A program made the position numbers and the translations under genes. Under the pieces are notes generated by a model. The model was given only the letters and a program-made list of their open reading frames with translations. It made no database searches and was not told where the DNA came from. A stretch of DNA of 27,723 nucleotides from Blastocatellia bacterium (GTDB lineage Bacteria; Acidobacteriota; Blastocatellia; Pyrinomonadales; Pyrinomonadaceae), in NCBI GenBank assembly GCA_003488005.1, contig DNND01000131.1, positions 1 to 27,723 on the forward strand, read 5' to 3'. Below are positions 7,229 through 12,791 of the stretch, in pieces; position 1 is the first letter of the stretch; each line of letters starts with the position of its first letter.

Positions 7229-8035
7229 ATGACTGAAGCACGAATGCAGGAAACGCCTACTTACGCTCCCGGAACTTTTTGCTGGGTAGAACTGGGAACA
7301 ACCGACGGCGAGGCAGCCAAGAAGTTTTATACTGAGTTGTTTGGTTGGACCTTTACGGATTCCCCGGTTGGACCAGGAATGGTCTACACCATGCTCAAGC
7401 TGGACGGCAAAGATGTAGGTGCGCTCTACACAATGCCGGACGAGATGATCACGCAAGGCATTCCTCCGAATTGGCTGTCCTATGCGTCAGTTGCCAACGC
7501 GGATGAAACTGCGGCGAAAGCAAAGGAGCTCGGCGGGACTCTAATGAAAGAGCCGTTTGATGTAATGGACGTGGGACGCATGGCAGTGATCCAGGATCCA
7601 ACAGGCGCAGTGTTTGCCATTTGGCAGGCCGGCACGCACAAGGGGGCGGGAATCGTCAACGCGCCGAATTCACTTTGCTGGAATGAACTCACGACGCCCG
7701 ACACTAAAAAGGGCGGCGACTTTTATTCGGGACTTTTTGGTTGGACCACGAATGTTCAGCAAATGGGACCGATGACCTACACGACTTTTAAGAATAACGA
7801 TCGGCCCGCCGGCGGAATGTACACACCGTCGCCGGAAATGGGTGAGGTTCCACCACACTGGATGGTTTACTTTGCCGTCGACGATTGCGATGCGAAGGTG
7901 AAGCAGGCCAATGAGCTAGGTGCGAGAACGATTGCGCCGCCGATGGACATTCCCAACACCGGCCGCTTTGCGATGGTGCTGGATCCGCAAGGCGCAGCGT
8001 TCGCCATCATCAAACTTACAATGCCGCAGACCTAA
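7229..8035 (+). CDS. Tandem VOC (glyoxalase/bleomycin-resistance fold) protein
   Basis: This 268-residue protein consists of two VOC modules. The first starts at GTFCWVELGTTDGEAAKKFYTELFGW (about 15-40) and ends at DPTGAVFAIWQ. The second repeats the pattern with SLCWNELTTPDTKKGGDFYSGLFGW and ends at DPQGAAFAIIK. Such double-domain proteins of about 27 kDa are common in soil bacteria and often bind a metal or a small ligand. The exact reaction is unknown; related proteins are called hydroxylase-like or antigen Cfp30B-like. The open frame reaches back to 7001, but the first 76 codons read as non-protein sequence. ATG 7229 has GGAGGAG seven bases ahead and gives the family's usual start. It appears monocistronic and is followed by a REP cluster. 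Confidence 0.85.
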   Translation: MTEARMQETPTYAPGTFCWVELGTTDGEAAKKFYTELFGWTFTDSPVGPGMVYTMLKLDGKDVGALYTMPDEMITQGIPPNWLSYASVANADETAAKAKELGGTLMKEPFDVMDVGRMAVIQDPTGAVFAIWQAGTHKGAGIVNAPNSLCWNELTTPDTKKGGDFYSGLFGWTTNVQQMGPMTYTTFKNNDRPAGGMYTPSPEMGEVPPHWMVYFAVDDCDAKVKQANELGARTIAPPMDIPNTGRFAMVLDPQGAAFAIIKLTMPQT

Positions 8036-8074
8036 ACCGAGAGGCGACGCAAACGGCTCGCCGCAGCACGGTGC

Positions 8075-8191
8075 GGAAAGCCTATGGCTTTCCCTAAATG
8101 CATGAATTGACGATGAGGCTATGCCTCGCTTAGCGAGGCATAGCCTCGAATTGAATTAAGTAGTGGATCCCGGAAAAGGCATAGCCTTTCC
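8075..8191. repeat. REP/BIME-like cluster related to the RAYT flanks
   Basis: The region between the VOC and EamA genes contains GGAAAGCCTATGGCTTTCC (8075-8093), GAGGCTATGCCTC (8115-8127), the opposed GAGGCATAGCCTC (8135-8147) and an imperfect GGAAAAGGC/GCCTTTCC palindrome (8172-8191). 8115-8147 is one perfect inverted repeat with 15-base arms and a three-base loop. The motifs are the same GAGGC...GCCTC and GGAAAGGC...GCCTTTCC elements that flank the RAYT gene at 2541-3086. Confidence 0.8.
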
Positions 8192-8221
8192 GCACTATGC
8201 GGTGGCAAACCGCATTTGAAT

Positions 8222-9121
8222 ATGAAATCACGCATCGTCTGGCTGCTGTTGTGCTGCATCTGGGGCTCGACCTGGTTATTCATCAAGATCGGGCTAAGAG
8301 ATCTCCCGCCCATCAGCTTTGCTGCGATCCGCTTCCTGATCGCTGTTCTCATTCTTGCTGCGATAATCGCCGTTCGAAGACTTTCGTTGCCCCGCTCGGC
8401 TCGGGATTGGTGGATGCTGGCGGGGACAGGCGTGCTTGCCTTTGCTCTTAACTACGGTTTGATCTTCTGGGGCGAGCAATATATCTCTTCCGGCCTGGCC
8501 GCGTTGCTGCAAGCAACCATACCCGCATTTGGACTGGTCATTGCTCACTTTTATCTACCGGCCGAGCGTATGACTCCGCTAAAGCTGGTGGGCGTCATCC
8601 TCGGCATTGCCGGCGTCGGTATCATTTTTTCCAATCAACTAACATTTGCCGGACCAAAGGCTTTAGCCGGCAGCGTGGCCCTGGTGATTAGTTCGATCTG
8701 CGTGGCTTACTCAAACGTATTGGTCAAGGCATACGCAAAGAACGTGGAACCGACAGTCATCGCCGGCGGCCAAATGTTTTTTGGTTTGATACCGCTGGCG
8801 ATCATTGGCTTTGCGACGGAAGGTAACCCAGGCAACTTTCACTGGACTGGAATGGCAATCATTTCGTTGTTTTATCTCGCGATTGTCGGTTCTGTGATCG
8901 CGTTCATTTTGTATTACTGGCTGGTGCGCCGAATCGACGTCACCAAGTCGATGCTGATCGCGCTGGTGACGCCAGTGACCGCTGTGATCCTGGGAATGTT
9001 AGTGCTGCATGAAGAAATGAATTGGCGCACTTTGGTTGGCGGCGCCTTAATCATGAGTGGGATCGCTCTGCTTGTGATTCACCGCAAGAAGAGGGAAGCG
9101 GCGTTAATTCCTGAAAGTTAA
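8222..9121 (+). CDS. EamA/DMT superfamily transporter
   Basis: This 299-residue integral membrane protein has about ten predicted hydrophobic segments arranged as two EamA repeats. The first repeat begins at WLLLCCIWGSTWLFIKIGL, with the typical W-G-S/T-x-F opening, and the second covers roughly residues 150-290. It ends in a short positively charged tail. Members export small metabolites such as amino acids, or drugs; the substrate cannot be told. The frame can start at a TTG at 8216, but the ATG at 8222 begins directly with the charged N-terminus usual for the family. No good ribosome site is visible, as the upstream bases belong to the REP cluster. It appears monocistronic. Confidence 0.88.
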   Translation: MKSRIVWLLLCCIWGSTWLFIKIGLRDLPPISFAAIRFLIAVLILAAIIAVRRLSLPRSARDWWMLAGTGVLAFALNYGLIFWGEQYISSGLAALLQATIPAFGLVIAHFYLPAERMTPLKLVGVILGIAGVGIIFSNQLTFAGPKALAGSVALVISSICVAYSNVLVKAYAKNVEPTVIAGGQMFFGLIPLAIIGFATEGNPGNFHWTGMAIISLFYLAIVGSVIAFILYYWLVRRIDVTKSMLIALVTPVTAVILGMLVLHEEMNWRTLVGGALIMSGIALLVIHRKKREAALIPES

Positions 9122-9125
9122 CTGT

Positions 9126-9178
9126 GGCATAGACTTTAGTCTGTGCCTTCCACGAAAACACAGACTGAAGTTTGTGCT
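9126..9178. repeat. Paired palindromes of the CAGACTT-AGTCTG family, copy 1
   Basis: CATAGACTTTAGTCTGTG lies within 9126-9147, and a second related palindrome, ACACAGACTGAAGTTTGTG, within 9158-9178, about ten bases apart. It lies between the convergent EamA gene and the small gene downstream of lexA. Further copies are at 11006-11061, 19321-19360 and 19612-19652. Confidence 0.8.
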
Positions 9179-9191
9179 ACCAATAACCCTC

Positions 9192-9512
9192 TCAATGCGA
9201 TTGGCGCGGTAGTGTAGGGAGTTGCGCGACCAGGTACGCTTCAATAGCGCGCTCGACGAAAGGCGCCTCCAATGGCGAATAGCATTCCGGAAGTTTTCGT
9301 AGCTGCTCGAGTTGTTCCGGCATCAACCAAAATCCTCCAACCTCGATTCCGAAGCGATTGGGAATGGCCAGCTCCAGAGCGGTGCGGTGAACAGCCCGCA
9401 GATATTTAGCGGCTTCCTTATCAATTTCAACCACACAATCGCTCAGCGCAAAGCCAAGAAAAATGACATTCGATTCGGATGAAGCAATGTCGAGTGCTGG
9501 TGAGGCTTTCAT
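9192..9512 (-). CDS. Hypothetical protein downstream of lexA
   Basis: This 106-residue protein has no recognised family. It starts 19 bases after the lexA stop on the same strand, so it is probably co-transcribed with lexA and may be damage-inducible. The sequence shows no membrane segment or signal peptide. A central stretch, EIDKEAAKYLRAVHRTALELAIPNRF, looks helical and the rest is mixed. Only a weak ribosome site (AGAAGA directly before the ATG) is seen. It ends close to a paired palindrome. Operon position is the only functional hint. Confidence 0.6.
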   Translation of the reverse strand: MKASPALDIASSESNVIFLGFALSDCVVEIDKEAAKYLRAVHRTALELAIPNRFGIEVGGFWLMPEQLEQLRKLPECYSPLEAPFVERAIEAYLVAQLPTLPRQSH

Positions 9513-9531
9513 TCTTCTAATCTGATTCAGG

Positions 9532-10158
9532 TCAAACTGCGTGGGAAGAATTGTTGTAGCTGCGGATCAAGCCACGAACTACGCCCTGAATTTGAAGGCG
9601 TTCCGGCGTCTTGATAAAGATTGGTTTGAACTGTGGGTTCGCCGGCTCCAGACGAATGAAGTCAGGCTCGCGATAAAACTTTTTTACGGTGGCGTAGTTG
9701 CCATCAATCAGCGCTACAACCATCTGGCCATTCTCGGCAGTTTGCTGTGACGACACGATGATGATGTCGTTATCTTGAATGTTCTCATCAATCATCGAAT
9801 CGCCGCGCACGCGCAACGCGAACATACGGTCACGGCCCAGCATGTTCTTTGGCGCCTGGACGGTTTCGTGAGCAAGGATAGCCTCGATGGGCTGGCCGGC
9901 CGCGACCGTTCCCAGTAAAGGAATTTCATACTCGTCCTGCTGTTCTTCCTGTTTGATGATCTCGATGCCGCGGCTGACATTGGGAATGCGCTTGATGAGT
10001 CCTTCGCGCTCGAGCGCAGACAGAATGCTGTGCACGCTTGCTGACGAAGTCATTTGAAACTGCTTCCCGATTTCCGCAATGGTGGGTGGCAGTTTGTTGG
10101 CCTGCGCATAGCGACTGATGAAATCGTAGACCTGCCTTTGCCGTGCTGTTACTGGCAT
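9532..10158 (-). CDS. lexA: LexA repressor, SOS response
   Basis: This 208-residue LexA has an N-terminal winged helix (about 1-65; PTIAEIGKQFQMTSSASVHSILSALEREGLI is the recognition region) and a C-terminal S24 self-cleavage domain. The scissile bond is in VAAGQP (Ala87-Gly88), the catalytic Ser is in GDSM (S121) and the general-base Lys in TVKKF (K159). All are intact, so RecA-stimulated autoproteolysis is expected. A consensus-like promoter with TTCG direct repeats lies upstream (10211-10265), suggesting autoregulation. A small hypothetical gene follows by 19 bases. The neighbourhood with udgX, imuA, imuB and dnaE2 makes this an SOS mutagenesis locus. Confidence 0.96.
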   Translation of the reverse strand: MPVTARQRQVYDFISRYAQANKLPPTIAEIGKQFQMTSSASVHSILSALEREGLIKRIPNVSRGIEIIKQEEQQDEYEIPLLGTVAAGQPIEAILAHETVQAPKNMLGRDRMFALRVRGDSMIDENIQDNDIIIVSSQQTAENGQMVVALIDGNYATVKKFYREPDFIRLEPANPQFKPIFIKTPERLQIQGVVRGLIRSYNNSSHAV

Positions 10159-10210
10159 GCGCGAACTCCTTTCGAAAAACCCTTGCCTAAAAAGCGCTCT
10201 TGGTGTTATT

Positions 10211-10265
10211 TTCGGTGATCAGCGAAAATCATGCGAATATTAGCGAATGAGAGGTGAGGCGTCAA
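10211..10265 (-). promoter_or_regulatory. lexA promoter with proposed LexA operator (TTCG repeats)
   Basis: On the minus strand, TTGACG (10260-10265) and TAATAT (10237-10242) are exactly 17 bases apart. TTCGC direct repeats at 10243-10247, 10233-10237 and 10222-10226 cover the -10 and early transcript with spacings of 10 and 11. The core reads TTCGCTAATATTCGC. A near-perfect palindrome, TTCGGTGATCAGCGAA (plus strand, 10211-10226), overlaps the last repeat. The same arrangement occurs before imuB. Confidence 0.7.
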
Positions 10266-10275
10266 GGGATATTTA

Positions 10276-10358
10276 TGGAGTGCGCTGACTTGACAGCGCT
10301 TTAAAGCAGCGTTGAGTACCGTGCTCGCAGAAAGCGGCGTCGAGCCGCCGCACTCCAA
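10276..10358. repeat. Palindromic element between udgX and lexA
   Basis: The element is bounded by GGAGTGCG (about 10276) and CGCACTCC (about 10350). Its inside holds a GCGGC/GCCGC hairpin and GCGCT/AGCG pairs. It lies downstream of udgX and just upstream of the lexA promoter. A related GGGAGTGCGGC segment occurs near 18161. Confidence 0.55.
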
Positions 10359-10363
10359 ATGTG

Positions 10364-10999
10364 CTATTTCAAAACCCGGGCGAGTTTTTTGAGATCGTCA
10401 ACAAAACGACGATGCTCCAGGCGACGGGTTTCATCATTAGGCGCACGAAGAATTGAAGAAGGATGCACGGTGGCCATGACGTAGGGTGCGAGAGTTGATT
10501 CGAGGAATTCGCCGCGCTGTTTGGTGACGCGAAATTTTGGACCGAGCAACGCCTGAGCCGCGGTGGCGCCGAGGGCCACAATGACTTTTGGTTTGACTAC
10601 AGCAATTTCAGCCTCGAGCCAGGGGCGGCAAGCAGAGATTTCGCCGGCGTTGGGTTTCTTATGAATGCGGCGTTTGCCACGCGGTTCCCATTTGAAATGT
10701 TTGACAACATTGGTGACGTAAGTTTGCGAGCGCTCGATGCCGGCTTCTTCCAGCGCGCTATCAAACAAGCGGCCGGCGGGACCAACAAAAGGTTTGCCCG
10801 AAAGGTCTTCTTCATTGCCTGGTTGTTCGCCGACAAATAGAACCAACGAGCGTTTGCGTCCTTCGCCGAAGACAGTTTGCGTGCCTCGTTTCCAAAGGTC
10901 GCAGGCTTTGCAATCGGCCGCGGCTTCTTTGAGAGCAGGCAAGGTTAGTTTGTCGGGAAAGAATTCTTCAGCCGAGCCATGTGAAGTTTTGGGTGGCAT
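10364..10999 (-). CDS. udgX: UdgX-type uracil-DNA glycosylase/uracil-DNA binding protein
   Basis: This 211-residue UDG-superfamily protein carries the UdgX signature. Motif A is GEQPGNEEDLSGKPFVGPAG (58-77), the distinctive KRRIH insertion lies at 109-113, and the C-terminal motif is HPSS (179-182). In characterised UdgX the His of KRRIH ends in a covalent bond to the deoxyribose after uracil release, leaving a protein-DNA adduct; the same residue is present here (H113). Iron-sulfur ligands are likely C30, C33, H101 (in VVKHF, where family 4 enzymes have Cys) and C124. It is transcribed away from imuA, and the two share a 96-bp gap filled by palindromic repeats. No TTCG operator was found in that gap. 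No strong ribosome site is visible. Confidence 0.9.
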   Translation of the reverse strand: MPPKTSHGSAEEFFPDKLTLPALKEAAADCKACDLWKRGTQTVFGEGRKRSLVLFVGEQPGNEEDLSGKPFVGPAGRLFDSALEEAGIERSQTYVTNVVKHFKWEPRGKRRIHKKPNAGEISACRPWLEAEIAVVKPKVIVALGATAAQALLGPKFRVTKQRGEFLESTLAPYVMATVHPSSILRAPNDETRRLEHRRFVDDLKKLARVLK

Positions 11000-11005
11000 G
11001 TTAGT

Positions 11006-11061
11006 AGCACAGACTTAAGTCTGTGTTTTCGCAAAAGGGCACAGATTAAAGTCTATGCCAC
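11006..11061. repeat. Paired palindromes of the CAGACTT-AGTCTG family, copy 2
   Basis: CACAGACTTAAGTCTGTG lies in 11006-11027, and a second palindrome, CACAGATTAAAGTCTATG, in 11038-11061, with a ten-base spacer. It fills most of the divergent gap between udgX and imuA, so any promoter for these genes must lie within or beside it. Confidence 0.8.
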
Positions 11062-11095
11062 TAACCAACAGTTTGCTTTACAAGGTTTATAGATC

Positions 11096-11869
11096 ATGAG
11101 AGCAGCAATTTCAAAAGCGGAAATTGAATCCACCATAGCAGCTCGCTTTGGCGATGCGTTCAAGCATCACGAAACAAAGCGTGCGGAAGTTATTGCTACC
11201 GGCATTTCCCAAATCGACGCGCTCGCCGGTGGTGGATTGCCACGTGGCGCCATCACAGAAATTTTTGGGCCGGCGTCTTCAGGTCGCACCAGTTTCATGC
11301 TTTCAACTTTAGCGATGGCGACAAATCACGATGAAGTGTGCGCACTGGTCGATATGAACAATACGCTCGATCCGCAATCGGCCGGGCGCTCAACCGTGAA
11401 TTTTGAGCGACTGCTCTGGATACGTTGCGATAATAATTTGGAGCACGCCTTCAAAGCCACCGATCTGCTGTTGCAGGGCGGCGGCTTTGGCATCGTAATG
11501 CTCGATCTGGCCGATCTTTCCGCCAAAGCAGCGCGCCGGATCATCTCGTCCTGGTGGTTTCGCTTTCGTCGCGTCGTGGAAAATACTCCGACTGCGTTAC
11601 TGGTCATTACTCAGGATTGCAGTGTGCGTTCCTGTGCGGCGTTGTCACTGGAAATGAAAAACGAGGCGGTGGTTTGGTCGCAAGTGAATCAGGATGTAAC
11701 TAAGAAGAAAAACTTTTCCTTAGTCGATCTTTCAACACGAGTGAAAACTACCGCCCCGTTTTTAGTTACCCAGGGAATGCTGTTGCGCTCCCTGACAATG
11801 CTGGTAGAACGTCATCGGCCACTGAGCCCGACTGTAAGAGAAACCACCTTGCAGGTCAGCTCACAATAG
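11096..11869 (+). CDS. imuA: ImuA-type RecA-like protein of the mutagenesis cassette
   Basis: This 257-residue protein has the RecA-like core of ImuA proteins, which support translesion synthesis together with ImuB and DnaE2. The Walker A-like loop is GPASSGRTS (58-66), aligning with RecA GPESSGKTT but with Arg where the Lys normally sits. A Walker B-like strand, IVMLDLADL, is at 133-141. The preceding IDALAGGGLPRGAITEIFG is typical of the family. It lacks RecA's C-terminal DNA-binding elements. The weak ribosome site (AAGG, eleven bases upstream) and the lack of a TTCG operator suggest poor or indirect expression. A MerR gene on the opposite strand separates it from imuB, which is unusual for this cassette. 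Identification is strong from context and motifs. Confidence 0.88.
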   Translation: MRAAISKAEIESTIAARFGDAFKHHETKRAEVIATGISQIDALAGGGLPRGAITEIFGPASSGRTSFMLSTLAMATNHDEVCALVDMNNTLDPQSAGRSTVNFERLLWIRCDNNLEHAFKATDLLLQGGGFGIVMLDLADLSAKAARRIISSWWFRFRRVVENTPTALLVITQDCSVRSCAALSLEMKNEAVVWSQVNQDVTKKKNFSLVDLSTRVKTTAPFLVTQGMLLRSLTMLVERHRPLSPTVRETTLQVSSQ

Positions 11870-11893
11870 ATTTCACTGAGTAGTGTATCGCGA

Positions 11894-12640
11894 TTACTTC
11901 TTGCCACCAGCGGCGCAAATAAAAGCTTCAACTTCATCGCTGTAAGGCTTCTGAAAATGCGCCGGCCAGTTGGATTGATCGGTGTACAGTTTCTTAAGGC
12001 CGGCGCTGATTTCCGGATCGCCGCCGGTAAATTGCTGAATCAAATTTGACCAGCGAGCCGCAAGCGAGCGCGCCTTTTCAGACGTGGGATCTTCGCCGTC
12101 GCGCAGGGCTGCCTCGACCTCTTTGATCAGTTGCGCCCAATCGTCCTGTCCTTGTTCGATCACTTCGGGCGTAGCGCGCTCAGCAAGTTTTTCTGTGGCG
12201 GATTCCGAGTAGTATTTCCTGGTCCATTCCATGTCGTTTTGCATATTGATCACCTCGATGATTTTTTTGAATGCCTCCCAGTCGGGGGCTTCACTTGAGA
12301 TAACAAGTTCGGCTTTCTCGATCGCCTGAACAGCCATTCCCAGGTGGTGCCGTTTTTGGTTGATGATTTTTCTTTGCCGGCGCAAAGCTGTTGCCAGATC
12401 GCGGCCGTTCTGTGCGAGCAAAGTTTTTATTTCCTGAAGAGAAAAGCCGATGTATTTGAGGGTGACGATTTGCTGCAGCCGCGCCAGATCGCTTTCCCGG
12501 TAAAGCCGGTAACCCGTGCCGGTATAAGCGCTCGGCTTCAACAGTCCGAGCCGGTCGTAGTGGTGCAGCGTGCGCACAGTGACGCCGGCGCGAGTCGCAA
12601 ATTGCTGCGCCTGGTATGAAGCTTCGTTGCTTTTCATCAT
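11894..12640 (-). CDS. MerR family regulator with TipAS antibiotic-recognition domain
   Basis: This 248-residue regulator has an N-terminal MerR helix-turn-helix (about 10-80; AGVTVRTLHHYDRLGLLKPS, then GYRLYRESDLARLQQI), a coiled-coil linker (about 85-125) and a C-terminal TipAS-type domain (about 130-248; MEWTRKYYSESATEKLAERA is its usual opening). Such proteins activate a promoter on binding thiopeptides or other hydrophobic ligands. Two ATG codons are adjacent; GGGGAAAAG lies nearby. Its promoter (12662-12692) has the 19-bp spacer and central dyad of MerR-controlled promoters, implying autoregulation. It lies opposite to and between imuA and imuB. No obvious target such as an exporter is adjacent. 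Confidence 0.9.
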   Translation of the reverse strand: MMKSNEASYQAQQFATRAGVTVRTLHHYDRLGLLKPSAYTGTGYRLYRESDLARLQQIVTLKYIGFSLQEIKTLLAQNGRDLATALRRQRKIINQKRHHLGMAVQAIEKAELVISSEAPDWEAFKKIIEVINMQNDMEWTRKYYSESATEKLAERATPEVIEQGQDDWAQLIKEVEAALRDGEDPTSEKARSLAARWSNLIQQFTGGDPEISAGLKKLYTDQSNWPAHFQKPYSDEVEAFICAAGGKK

Positions 12641-12661
12641 TGCTTTTCCCCTTCGAAACCA

Positions 12662-12692
12662 ATCCTAAACCCTGACGTAACGTCAGGCGCAA
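12662..12692 (-). promoter_or_regulatory. MerR-type promoter/operator of the TipAS regulator
   Basis: On the minus strand, TTGCGC (-35, 12687-12692) and TAGGAT (-10, 12662-12667) are 19 bases apart, the long spacer typical of MerR-activated promoters. The spacer contains the perfect dyad CCTGACGTAACGTCAGG (12671-12687). The -10 lies about 22 bases before the merR start. Confidence 0.8.
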
Positions 12693-12729
12693 GGGGTTCT
12701 TATTCCTAGCCAAAACTTCTCCTATCATC

Positions 12730-12764
12730 TTGACGTATTCGGTAATTTTCGTTAATCTTCGCCT
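12730..12764 (+). promoter_or_regulatory. imuB-dnaE2 promoter with proposed LexA operator
   Basis: TTGACG (12730-12735) and TAATCT (12753-12758) are exactly 17 bases apart. TTCG occurs at 12738, 12748 and 12758, at a strict ten-base period across spacer and -10; the core is TTCGTTAATCTTCGC. The same hexamers, spacing and -10 overlap occur before lexA. Predicted start is near 12765; AAAGG lies eight bases before the imuB ATG. Confidence 0.72.
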
Positions 12765-12791
12765 TACCTTTAAAACTGAAAGGCTGAAGTC

